From Desulfopila sp. IMCC35008 (GTDB lineage: Bacteria > Desulfobacterota > Desulfobulbia > Desulfobulbales > Desulfocapsaceae): DNA of 64,000 nt. Positions 54,488-62,983 of this stretch are shown here, one piece after another. Location: NCBI RefSeq assembly GCF_010646885.2, contig NZ_CP050700.1, positions 5,214,001-5,278,000 of the forward strand, written 5' to 3'. The translations under genes and the position numbers were made by a program. Under the pieces are notes generated by a model. It saw only the letters and a list, made by a program, of their open reading frames with translations, did not search any database and was not told the origin of the DNA. The stretch's first letter is position 1. Each line of letters opens with the position of its first letter.

Positions 54488-55254
54488 TCAGCGACGTCAG
54501 TGCCATTACCACAGCCTGAGACAAAATGTCCGTTCTTGCGCAATACCTGCTCCATCTTCGACCGAATCCGAAGCCGCAATTTCCTTACTGACTCAGTACG
54601 TTCGGCCCCTTTTTCCACGTAGAAAGGATCCAGCACGACAAGTTTCACCCGTCCTGGCGTCATCAGTCTGGAACCGGGGGGCAGAACAGCACCGGCGCCA
54701 ACTATACACACCGGAACCACAGGGTAACCGGTCTCCGCGGCAAGGGAGAAAGCACCATTCCTGAATCGCCGCAGACTCTGATCCCGGGAACGATGACCCT
54801 CTGGCCAGATAGTAACCGAACTCCCCGCCTCGAGAAGTTTCTTGCACTGCTGCAGCACGTCCTCCCAACCTTCACTTGCATCAACATAACCCGCAAGTCT
54901 CATAAAAAATCCGTAAACAGGTATCTTAAACGGCCAGGTGGTAACAAAACCGTTCTCTACAGGTATGGCTCCAAACAGATACGGATCGATGGCAGAGTTG
55001 TGGTTGGCGACAAAAATGGATACCGGCGGCAGCAGCCCCGTTCCTTCGTATGTGACCTCAACCGGAGCCATAAAGGGAACAACCCTGGTAAGAACCCAAC
55101 CATAGAGACGAATGGCCCGCCGCAGTGCCGAGGCTGCAGAGCGACCCGCTACAACCATATCTGCCAGCAGAAGAAAGGGAAGAATGACCAGACCGGCCAG
55201 AGTAAACGGGATGAACACCAACCAGAAATATACGTTCCAGACCAGCTTCAGCAA
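54484..55254 (-). CDS. PlsC-type 1-acylglycerol-3-phosphate acyltransferase-like
   Basis: A 256-residue acyltransferase with a TTG start (AGGTGA upstream). Motif I is VANHNSAIDPYLFG (HX4D), motif III is VTIWPEGHRSRDQSL. One or two N-terminal membrane helices (VWNVYFWLVFIPFTLAGLVI). It should place the cluster's acyl chain on a glycerol-phosphate-type acceptor. It is distinct from the LpxL-type protein at 46866, so the cluster has two acyl-transfer steps. It overlaps the ligase gene downstream. Confidence 0.9.
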   Translation of the reverse strand: MLKLVWNVYFWLVFIPFTLAGLVILPFLLLADMVVAGRSAASALRRAIRLYGWVLTRVVPFMAPVEVTYEGTGLLPPVSIFVANHNSAIDPYLFGAIPVENGFVTTWPFKIPVYGFFMRLAGYVDASEGWEDVLQQCKKLLEAGSSVTIWPEGHRSRDQSLRRFRNGAFSLAAETGYPVVPVCIVGAGAVLPPGSRLMTPGRVKLVVLDPFYVEKGAERTESVRKLRLRIRSKMEQVLRKNGHFVSGCGNGTDVAE

Positions 55255-55261
55255 AAATCAC

Positions 55262-55528
55262 CTACGTTGCATTCTGCTCATTTTTCAATCTGATGAGAAA
55301 TTGCAGGAGATCATCGATGCTCCGTATTGAACGGAGAGCCTCTTCGTCGGTCAGTTTCATCTTGAATGTCTTCTCAAGAACCACAACCATATCCACGGCA
55401 TCGAGGCTATCCAACCCCAAATCGTCGTAGAGTGTTGCCTCCGGAACCATGTCTGCCTGCTCGAGCTCAAACTCTTCGGCCAGGACTTCTATCGTCTTCC
55501 GGCACAACTCCTCATCAGTCATCATCAT
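55262..55528 (-). CDS. Acyl carrier protein 2 of the lipid cluster
   Basis: An 88-residue ACP with the pantetheine site LGLDSLDAVDMVVVLE and helix III KMKLTDEEALRSIRSIDDLL. The start overlaps the ketosynthase stop (ATGA). It lies among the acyltransferase, ligase and ketosynthase genes, implying a part in priming or elongation. Confidence 0.93.
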   Translation of the reverse strand: MMMTDEELCRKTIEVLAEEFELEQADMVPEATLYDDLGLDSLDAVDMVVVLEKTFKMKLTDEEALRSIRSIDDLLQFLIRLKNEQNAT

Positions 55529-56754
55529 ACTATTCTCTTGATCGCAAGTGAGGTATTAACCCCGCCCAGTGCAAAATTATTTTTTAATACAGTTGTTACA
55601 GGTGCATCCCGCCGCTCAGTTACAAGACACGCCTGACCACAACGGGCATCTATATTTTCAAGGTTGCCGGTGGGAATGATCTGCTGTCGCTGCATCATCT
55701 CCAGCACACCGATCATCTCCAGCGCCCCTGCCGCACCAAGGGTATGGCCAAGATGCCCCTTAAGGGACGAAACCGGCGTCTGGCTGTCCACAACTTGAGC
55801 TATTGCGGTCGCTTCAGCGATATCACCAAGTTCGGTGCCTGTAGCATGAGCGTTTACATAATCGATGTCAGCCCCGTTCAACCCGCCCTCTTCCATCGCC
55901 TTGGCCATAGCCCGGGCCATGGAATCCTTGTCCGGGTTGGCGATATGGCTTGAATCATTCACGTTACCGAAACCGACAACCTCCCCATATATCCTGGCTC
56001 CCCTGGCAATCGCATGTTCATAACTTTCTAACACCAGGATACCGGAGCCACCGCCGCAGACAACACCATCCCGGTCCCTGTCAAACGGTCGACACGCCTG
56101 CCGGGGATTATCATTATTACAGGAAGCCGCTCGCAGTAAATCGAAAACCCCGGTAACCGAGGCGTGCACTTCTTCGGCACCTCCGCACAACATGACCTGC
56201 TGCCGTCCGGTTTTTACCAGCAGATAGCCAAGACCTATAGACTGGGATGAAGAGGTACAGGCGCTGACCGGCGCCCACTGTTCGCCGCGTATACCAAGAG
56301 CCAGACAGACATTGGCGACACATGTATGCCCCATCATCTTGAAGAACTCACCCGATTTTATCTCTTCCAGCACCCTGTGCGGCAGGTATTTACCGTAAAA
56401 GTCCTCATAGGCAACGGGGCTGCCAGTTGTCGAACCGATAGCCACACCGGTCTCCCCGGAAGTCAGGAGCGGTTCGTCAACACCAGAATCCTCAATTGCT
56501 TCGCGCGTTGCCAGGGTTGCATAGATCGCCATCTTTCCCATGGAACGTCGGACGTTGCGAGGCAGGAGGGATTTATAATCAAGGGGGGGGACAGGTGCAG
56601 CCACCCGACTTTTTAAGCCCTGGATAGATTGCCATTCTTCCATATGACATACGGCTGATTCCCCTGCCCAGATATTTTCTATAAGCGGTGCTACACCAAG
56701 GCCAAAGGGGGATACAGCACCCCGGCCCGTGATAACAACCCTGTTTAATTGCAC
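55525..56754 (-). CDS. Beta-ketoacyl-ACP synthase, FabF-like (2)
   Basis: About 409 residues from a GTG at 56754 that has GGGAGAG nine bases upstream; a TTG at 56772 is possible. The catalytic Cys is in VSACTSSSQSIG; the His are in NAHATGTELGD and KGHLGHTLGAAGA, so it should be active. It overlaps both the CrtI-like gene (10 bp) and the second ACP, indicating translational coupling. Confidence 0.9.
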   Translation of the reverse strand: MQLNRVVITGRGAVSPFGLGVAPLIENIWAGESAVCHMEEWQSIQGLKSRVAAPVPPLDYKSLLPRNVRRSMGKMAIYATLATREAIEDSGVDEPLLTSGETGVAIGSTTGSPVAYEDFYGKYLPHRVLEEIKSGEFFKMMGHTCVANVCLALGIRGEQWAPVSACTSSSQSIGLGYLLVKTGRQQVMLCGGAEEVHASVTGVFDLLRAASCNNDNPRQACRPFDRDRDGVVCGGGSGILVLESYEHAIARGARIYGEVVGFGNVNDSSHIANPDKDSMARAMAKAMEEGGLNGADIDYVNAHATGTELGDIAEATAIAQVVDSQTPVSSLKGHLGHTLGAAGALEMIGVLEMMQRQQIIPTGNLENIDARCGQACLVTERRDAPVTTVLKNNFALGGVNTSLAIKRIV

Positions 56755-58247
56755 GTGCGCAAACTCTCCCAAAAAGGTTCCAGACCTAAAATTTCCCCGG
56801 CGCCAACGAGTCCGGAGATAGAGGCACCGACCACACCCGTCATGAGGGTCGATTGGCCACAGAGATAAAGACCGGGAACCCGGGTTCGCACCTCAGGGTT
56901 GAACTGGTTAAGACAATGCATGGCTCCGTAGGCGCATCCACCCGGTGCGGCCAATTCATCCCTGAAGGTAAGTGGTGTTCCCACAGCTATCTGTTCTATC
57001 CGGCCGGTGAGATCACCCCATCTCTGTTCAGCAGTCTCGATCATCTCGGCTGCAACTTCCTGCTTAAACGACTCATAACCTTTTCGTCGCTTACCAGAGT
57101 GGCCACTGTCAAAATGTTCAACATCCTGCCAGTAACCAAGCCGCAACAATATAATGCCATTTGATTTGGACCGCAAGGTTTCGCCGGACGGCCTGGACGT
57201 TGCCGTCAGCATCATCGGCCGCTGTTTATGGGGTGTGTTCGCCTCTTCCGGCAACACCTCTCCTTCGCCTGGAAGCAAGTAATAGTTGAGCCCATCGCCA
57301 TGGTCTTCGAGAGCCTGTTCCGAACGCCCAAAAAGGGCGAACATCGACAGGCTGTTTTTCAGTCCCTGGAGCCTTGAACGGTAAGCCGGCCGGAAAGCAG
57401 ACGGCGGCACCAGGGGCAAAAGTTTTGCCGGGTGACCCGTAAAGATCACATCTTCGCAATGAATCCGTTCTCCATCCGCGGTATCCACACCGGCAACACG
57501 TCCATTCTCCAAATGAATGGATGTTGCCTCACAATCATATATCATCTCTGTACCGAGCAGGCCAAGAGACTCGGTGAATGCATCAACAACGGCTTGCCCG
57601 CCGCCAGCCAGTGTATACGCACCATCGTAGTAACCATGGGCGACAAGGGCGTGTTTTTCGAGCGCGCACTGCGCAATCGGTACACCATATAAAAAAGCGG
57701 GAGCACCAAGTACCCCCCGCAACCGCTCATCCCTGATATTCTGGTTCAGAAATCGTACAAGCGACTGAGGGCGTGATTTATATCCCCGTAAAAATGGGGT
57801 CAGCGATAATTCGGTATTATAAAAAGGGACCTGAGAACAAATTGCCTGTATTGTCTGGAAATAAGTTTGCAACCCTTGCCTTTCAGACGGGAATCGCGCT
57901 GCGAGTTCACCCTCCAGCTGGTCGTAATTGAAATATCCGCGAACGCATCCCTCATACCCGTTAAATTCAAAACGGTCATAGACATGTTCCGGGACTCGCT
58001 CAACACTGATCCGATCTCGCACGTCGCACGCACGCCAGAGAAGATCAAGAATATCCCCTTCTCCCAAGCAACCGGTGTAATGAAATCCGACATCATAGGC
58101 GATTTGTTTTCGCCTGAACTGGCGAATCGCCCCCCCGAAATATTTCTGTTTTTCCAGGATCGCAACCCGTTTGCCGCGTCCTGCAAGCAACGCACCTGCG
58201 GTCAATCCGGTAATTCCGCTGCCAACCACGACCACATCAACTTTCAC
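56745..58247 (-). CDS. CrtI/phytoene-desaturase-like FAD oxidoreductase
   Basis: About 500 residues. An N-terminal dinucleotide fold VVVVGSGITGLTAGALLAGR plus the second FAD stretch (LEKQKYFGGAIRQF) and a C-terminal FAD motif (GLYLCGQSTLMTGVVGASIS) identify a CrtI/carotenoid isomerase-type flavoprotein. In this cluster it would desaturate or isomerise an acyl chain. It begins the minus-strand block after the divergent PagL gene. The GTG at 58247 with AGGAG upstream is preferred over one at 58256. Confidence 0.88.
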   Translation of the reverse strand: MKVDVVVVGSGITGLTAGALLAGRGKRVAILEKQKYFGGAIRQFRRKQIAYDVGFHYTGCLGEGDILDLLWRACDVRDRISVERVPEHVYDRFEFNGYEGCVRGYFNYDQLEGELAARFPSERQGLQTYFQTIQAICSQVPFYNTELSLTPFLRGYKSRPQSLVRFLNQNIRDERLRGVLGAPAFLYGVPIAQCALEKHALVAHGYYDGAYTLAGGGQAVVDAFTESLGLLGTEMIYDCEATSIHLENGRVAGVDTADGERIHCEDVIFTGHPAKLLPLVPPSAFRPAYRSRLQGLKNSLSMFALFGRSEQALEDHGDGLNYYLLPGEGEVLPEEANTPHKQRPMMLTATSRPSGETLRSKSNGIILLRLGYWQDVEHFDSGHSGKRRKGYESFKQEVAAEMIETAEQRWGDLTGRIEQIAVGTPLTFRDELAAPGGCAYGAMHCLNQFNPEVRTRVPGLYLCGQSTLMTGVVGASISGLVGAGEILGLEPFWESLRTCN

Positions 58248-58380
58248 GACCTGCACTCCTTCTGTCCTTCCATTTACACAACATGAACAATATGTTACTA
58301 TTTTTAGGAAAATAAATCACTTGCATAATATTCCGACCAGGAATTGTTGAACCAATTTCAATAAATACAACATAATACCG

Positions 58381-58956
58381 ATGATGTCTTTCACCTCCAG
58401 GGCAATTGCCATCTCCGTCTGCGCCTTTCTGTTCTTTTGTCAGGCCGGCACCATTTATGCGTTTTCACTCTCCTCTCCCGAAAAAAAAGGGATCGCCCTC
58501 TCGGCAGGCTCCAGCTATGATCCGGAGCCGACATTTAGTTTCCTGCAGCTGAGTTTATCTGCCCTGTACGATTATGAATCGATCTGGGGCCACCAGGCGC
58601 CTGCCCCCCTCAAGTTTAAGCTCGAGAGCAATTTAGGTGGCGCAGACTGGTCCGGTACACGACTGCTGGCTTCCTTTAACTTCTATGCACTCTATTACCT
58701 GCAGGCACTCGAAACACGAACAATCCGACCGTATATAGAAGGTGGCGTCGGGATTGTTTATACCGATTTCCAGGTCGAGGGGCAGGGGCTACGTGTCAAC
58801 TTCAACCCCCAAGCCGGAATTGGTTGCGAATGGCAAATCAATCCGGCCACCACTCTATTTGGGACACTCCACGCCTACCACATCTCAAACGGCGGCCTTG
58901 ATGATGATAACCGGGGAATAAATGGTGTCCTATTTCAGGTCGGTTCGTTTTTTTGA
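58381..58956 (+). CDS. pagL: PagL-like lipid A 3-O-deacylase (acyloxyacyl hydrolase)
   Basis: A 191-residue outer-membrane barrel protein with signal peptide (ISVCAFLFFCQAGTIYA). The catalytic segment YHISNGGLDDDNRG carries His and Ser as in PagL, and FF ends the chain as the last beta strand. PagL removes the 3-O acyl of lipid A. It is the only plus-strand gene in the 37-60 kb lipid block and its 3' end overlaps the convergent radical SAM gene by 27 bp. No strong ribosome site was seen. Confidence 0.82.
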   Translation: MMSFTSRAIAISVCAFLFFCQAGTIYAFSLSSPEKKGIALSAGSSYDPEPTFSFLQLSLSALYDYESIWGHQAPAPLKFKLESNLGGADWSGTRLLASFNFYALYYLQALETRTIRPYIEGGVGIVYTDFQVEGQGLRVNFNPQAGIGCEWQINPATTLFGTLHAYHISNGGLDDDNRGINGVLFQVGSFF

Positions 58957-60423
58957 TCCGGAATCCTCATGAATCCGGGAACCTGCACGGGCATACCGCA
59001 GAAACCCGGTGAGACTTTTCATAAACCTGTACCAGCTATCCGGTGATTTCCAGAGCATGGTCACATAGCCCCAGAGAACACTGGGACGCTGGAAGTGCTT
59101 TTTGTAAAAATCAATAAAGAGCTCATCCAAACGATCCTGCGTCATCCCTTGCGGTACGAACCTGAACTGCATGCAGTCCATTTTTTCCCAATCCTCATCA
59201 AAATCACCCGAAACATCTTCCCCGTTCCGTATCTGCTCATATATCGGGGAACCCGGAAAGGGGGTAAACTTGGCCAGGTTAAAGTCATCAATGGGTAGCG
59301 AGTAAACATAATTACGGCTTTTTTCAATGCTCTCCTCTGTCTCACCAGGAAGTCCCATCATTAATAAGCCTTTGACCCGGATTCCCGCCTTTTTGATCAA
59401 CTCTATCTTGTCACGCATCATCGCCAGATCCGGGTTCTGGCGATGACGGGCGAGAAGTTGTTCATCTCCTGTCTCGATACCGAGGCTGATCATCCAGCAA
59501 CCGGCTTTTTTCATCAGATAAAGTAACTCTGCATCCAAATGTTCGGCCCGAGCTGCACAGTTGAAGGTCATGCCAAGCGGTTTTTCTTCAATCATGCTGC
59601 AAAAATCGACGACACGTTGGCGGTTGAAAGTAAACTGATCGTCATAAAAATTAAGGTGCTTGAGATTGTAGGTGTCTTTCAGGTAGGCCATATGACGATA
59701 GAGATAGTCGGCAGAGTTATAGCGAAATGTACGGTTAAAAACAGAACGGTCACAGTAACTGCAGGCATAAGGGCACCCCCTGCTGGAAAGACAACTGCCG
59801 TTTGGAACCGTCGGATAATTAAATATCGGCAGGGAATAAACCTCCGGATAGCCCACGAGTTTGTGATACGCAGGAAACGGCAACTCATTAAGATCCAGGA
59901 GATTTTTCCTGCGACCCGTGTAAACAGGATCGCCATCTGCGTTACGCAGTACAAGTCCTTCAACATCGGTGCACGCCCCCTCCTGGGCTGAAAGGAGTTC
60001 CAGAAGTGTTTGTTCACCCTCGCCCACCACACCGAAGTCAATGACGGGATAAGCCACGAGCAACTCTTTTTGTAAGGCGGACATATGTACACCGCCGAAG
60101 ATGGTCCGGATGCCCGGAACCACCTTCTTTGCCATCTCCGCCAGGCGTATACCGTCGAGAAAAGTAGAGGTGGTGCATGAAAAACCGATATAACCCGGCA
60201 TAAAACGAGACAAATACTCTCGTATCATTCCATCTGAGTCAGGATGTGCATAACAGTCGACAATATCGTTATCAAACCCATTTTCGAGCAGATACGCAGA
60301 AATCGAGGCAAGACCGAGAGGAGGCATGACATTGGCCAGTCTCGAAACATCCCGTGCAGCCTGCTCACTGCTGTACCCCAAAGGATGGACCAGCAGTATT
60401 CTTTTCTTGTCAATGCTGTTCAT
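58930..60423 (-). CDS. B12-binding domain radical SAM protein (3)
   Basis: About 497 residues from an ATG at 60423 (a GTG at 60453 would add ten). N-terminal B12 domain (TIFGGVHMSALQKEL, DFGVVGEGEQ), radical SAM motif (SRGCPYACSYC) at about Cys217, with the GIETGDE segment after it. Relatives include hopanoid- and fatty-acid-modifying enzymes. It belongs to the lipid cluster by strand and content, though the PagL gene lies between. Its 3' end overlaps PagL on the opposite strand by 27 bp. Confidence 0.87.
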   Translation of the reverse strand: MNSIDKKRILLVHPLGYSSEQAARDVSRLANVMPPLGLASISAYLLENGFDNDIVDCYAHPDSDGMIREYLSRFMPGYIGFSCTTSTFLDGIRLAEMAKKVVPGIRTIFGGVHMSALQKELLVAYPVIDFGVVGEGEQTLLELLSAQEGACTDVEGLVLRNADGDPVYTGRRKNLLDLNELPFPAYHKLVGYPEVYSLPIFNYPTVPNGSCLSSRGCPYACSYCDRSVFNRTFRYNSADYLYRHMAYLKDTYNLKHLNFYDDQFTFNRQRVVDFCSMIEEKPLGMTFNCAARAEHLDAELLYLMKKAGCWMISLGIETGDEQLLARHRQNPDLAMMRDKIELIKKAGIRVKGLLMMGLPGETEESIEKSRNYVYSLPIDDFNLAKFTPFPGSPIYEQIRNGEDVSGDFDEDWEKMDCMQFRFVPQGMTQDRLDELFIDFYKKHFQRPSVLWGYVTMLWKSPDSWYRFMKSLTGFLRYARAGSRIHEDSGSKKRTDLK

Positions 60424-60573
60424 CGGTATCGTGATATGCTCCTGTCCGGTCACACCTATTGGGTTTTACCGGAAAACAAAAATCCTTTTATTACAACATG
60501 GTTCCTGATAAGATCAAGAATCTTTCATAACATAGTGTCATTTCTCACCCCAACACATTACCACCAACTCATC

Positions 60574-61368
60574 ATGACTATCCACTATCGCCTGATCCTT
60601 TTTGTCCTGCTGGCAGCCACTACCCTCCATCTTGCAGGCTGCACCAGCCATCAACCCAGTCTTAACAAAGGTGCCTCCAAACCCATGCAACTTCGGGTAG
60701 GCGTCTCAACCAACGCCCCTCCATTCGCCTTTAAAACAAAAAACGGTGAACTCCAGGGGCTGGAGATTGAACTCAGTCGCCAATTGGGAAAATTCCTCAA
60801 CAGGGAGGTCGTCTTTATCGAACTCGACTGGGACAAACAGATCCCGGCCCTGGAAAAAGGGACAACCGACATCATCATGAGTGGCATGACCATTACCCAA
60901 AAACGGCAGTACCGGGTCGCGTTCACCAAACCTTATATGCGATCAGGCCAAATTCTGCTGGCTCGAAGTTCAGAGGCCAGACGTTACAGCAACGGCATTT
61001 ACAGCCTGATGGGAAGAAGCCCGAAAATAGGCACGGTCGAGGGTACCACCGGCGACCTCTTCATCACCAAGACCATCAACCGACCAGACCTGACCCGCTT
61101 TTCCACCTCGCTGAATGGTGTCGAAGCCCTTGCCGCCGGCGACATTGACGTGCTTGTCCATGATGCCCCGATCCTCTGCCATTATGCAGCTACCTATGAC
61201 AAGGCTCAACTCACCCCTGTCTTACAGATGGCAACGGAAGAATACCTTGCCTGGGCGGTTAACAAAAACAAACCGGAACTGCTCAAGGCGGCCAATGAAT
61301 TTATTACTGCCAATGCCAACAATAAACTTCTTCAGGAAAGTATCCACCGCTGGATTCCGTATCTCTGA
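60574..61368 (+). CDS. Amino-acid-type solute-binding lipoprotein (SBP_bac_3)
   Basis: About 265 residues from ATG at 60574. A lipoprotein signal (LAGC, Cys18) is followed by a family 3 solute-binding domain: RVGVSTNAPPFAFKTKNGEL, KGTTDIIMSGMTITQKRQY and AWAVNKNKPEL. It binds amino acids or related polar ligands. No ABC permease or ATPase is adjacent, so it may act with a distant transporter or as a sensor subunit. It has a terminator-like hairpin directly downstream. Confidence 0.85.
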   Translation: MTIHYRLILFVLLAATTLHLAGCTSHQPSLNKGASKPMQLRVGVSTNAPPFAFKTKNGELQGLEIELSRQLGKFLNREVVFIELDWDKQIPALEKGTTDIIMSGMTITQKRQYRVAFTKPYMRSGQILLARSSEARRYSNGIYSLMGRSPKIGTVEGTTGDLFITKTINRPDLTRFSTSLNGVEALAAGDIDVLVHDAPILCHYAATYDKAQLTPVLQMATEEYLAWAVNKNKPELLKAANEFITANANNKLLQESIHRWIPYL

Positions 61369-61376
61369 TATAATTA

Positions 61377-61399
61377 CGGGGCAGATCCCTTCTGCCCCG
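61377..61399 (+). terminator. Hairpin after the solute-binding lipoprotein gene
   Basis: CGGGGCAGA (61377-61385) and TCTGCCCCG (61391-61399) form a perfect 9-bp GC-rich stem with a five-base loop, nine bp past the stop codon. A T-tract is lacking, but position and stability suggest transcription termination. Confidence 0.65.
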
Positions 61400-61544
61400 C
61401 CCTTCCTGCCTCTACATTTTTGTAGCAAATCAACATAAACGCATCCTTCCAACACCTGCAAGTATCTGCCCCCACCCCCTCTCATCTCGGGAAATAAACA
61501 GTTATTTAGCTGATTCACCGTAATTTTTTATTACATGTGCCCTA

Positions 61545-61560
61545 TTGGCACGATGGTTGC
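61545..61560 (+). promoter_or_regulatory. Sigma54 promoter of nifE-nifN
   Basis: TTGGCACGATGGTTGC is an excellent -24/-12 element: GG at 61547-61548 and GC at 61559-61560 with ten bases between. It lies 65 bp before nifE. Regulation by NifA is expected, but no clean TGT-N10-ACA site was found close by. Confidence 0.85.
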
Positions 61561-61624
61561 GATACAGGAGTCAACCTGTATCTCTCAACCGGCTTGTACC
61601 GGTTCCCAACTATCAGAGTCAATA

Positions 61625-62983
61625 ATGGAAACTGCACATATATTTAAAGAGAGGCAACCCCAGATTCACCGTAAAGGGAACAAACCTTTTGAAATCGAAT
61701 GCAACAAGGACAGTCTGGCCGGGGCCGTCAGCCAGAGGGCTTGTGTTTTCTGTGGATCCCGGGTGGTCCTCTATCCGATTGCGGACGCTATTCATCTTGT
61801 TCACGGCCCCATTGGCTGTGCCGTCTATACCTGGGATATCCGGGGAGCCCTTTCCTCCGGACCTGAACTGCACAGGCTCTCCTTCTCCACCGATCTGCAG
61901 GAAATCGATGTTATTTTCGGAGGAGAAAAGAAGCTGCACAAGGCACTCATCGAGCTTATCGACAGACACAACCCCAATGCTGCTTTTGTCTACTCTACCT
62001 GCATCGTCGGACTTATTGGCGACGACCTGGAGGCGGTCTGCAAGAAAGTGGCAAAAGAGAAGGGGATTCCGGTTCTGCCGGTTATGTCGGAAGGATTCAA
62101 AGGCAACAAGAGGGCAGGTTACCAAGCCGCCTGCAACGCCATGTCGAAGCTGGTCGGTACCGGCGATATCACCAACATCTCAAAACACTCCATCAACATT
62201 CTCGGCGATTTCAATCTGGCGGGTGAGATCTGGCTGATCCGGGAATACTTCAACCGCATCGGCGTCGAGGTCGTTGCCAACATTACCGGGGACGGTCGTG
62301 TCGCCGACATCCAACGTTCTCATGGAGCAGCCTTAAACGTCGTCCAGTGCTCCGGGGCAACCCAGGATCTCGCCAATATGATGGAGGAAAAATTCGATAT
62401 CCCCTCCATCCGCGTTTCCTATTTCGGGGTGGAAGACATGGCTGAATCCCTCTATGAAGTAGCCCGTTATTTTGAAGATGACACCATGCTGGAAAAAGCT
62501 CGCCAGGTGGTCAAGGAAGAGCTTGAGAACTTGCTGCCCAAGCTGCAGAAATATAAAGAGGCACTCAAGGGCAAGAAAGCCGCCATATACGTAGGTGGAG
62601 CCTTCAAGGCATTTTCACTGGTCAAGGCTTTCCGGCTGATCGGTATGGATGTCGTAATGGTAGGCTCACAGACAGGCACCAAGGAAGATTACGAAGAACT
62701 CCAGGAAATCACCGATGAGGGCACCATCATTATCGACGACGCCAACCCGCTCGAGCTCTCTGCCTTTATGAGAGAAAAGGACGTTGACCTCTTTGTCGGA
62801 GGCGTCAAGGAACGCCCCATAGCCTATAAACTCGGTGTCGCCTTCTGCGACCATAACCACGAACGCAAAGAGATGCTGGCAGGCTTTACGGGCATGCTCA
62901 ATTTTGCAGAAGAAGTGTACGGATCGGTCATGAGCCCGGTATGGCAGTTTGTCCCCAGAAGAGCCGAGGAGGAAACACCATGA
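61625..62983 (+). CDS. nifE: Nitrogenase FeMo-cofactor scaffold protein NifE
   Basis: About 452 residues of the nitrogenase MoFe-like family. RACVFCGSRVVLYPIADAIH and HLVHGPIGCAVYTWDIRG carry the P-cluster-like cysteines, and YSTCIVGLIGDDLEAVC and the C-terminal KERPIAYKLGVAFCDHNHER are NifE hallmarks. NifE with NifN forms the scaffold that matures the FeMo cofactor. A sigma54 promoter precedes it. Its stop overlaps the nifN start (ATGA). NifE rather than NifD is supported by its length and the following gene. Confidence 0.92.
   Translation: METAHIFKERQPQIHRKGNKPFEIECNKDSLAGAVSQRACVFCGSRVVLYPIADAIHLVHGPIGCAVYTWDIRGALSSGPELHRLSFSTDLQEIDVIFGGEKKLHKALIELIDRHNPNAAFVYSTCIVGLIGDDLEAVCKKVAKEKGIPVLPVMSEGFKGNKRAGYQAACNAMSKLVGTGDITNISKHSINILGDFNLAGEIWLIREYFNRIGVEVVANITGDGRVADIQRSHGAALNVVQCSGATQDLANMMEEKFDIPSIRVSYFGVEDMAESLYEVARYFEDDTMLEKARQVVKEELENLLPKLQKYKEALKGKKAAIYVGGAFKAFSLVKAFRLIGMDVVMVGSQTGTKEDYEELQEITDEGTIIIDDANPLELSAFMREKDVDLFVGGVKERPIAYKLGVAFCDHNHERKEMLAGFTGMLNFAEEVYGSVMSPVWQFVPRRAEEETP

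Noticed and set aside
61421..61435. A possible NifA upstream activator (TGT...ACA) before nifE
   Set aside because: The spacing is nine bases, not ten, so it does not meet the NifA consensus.
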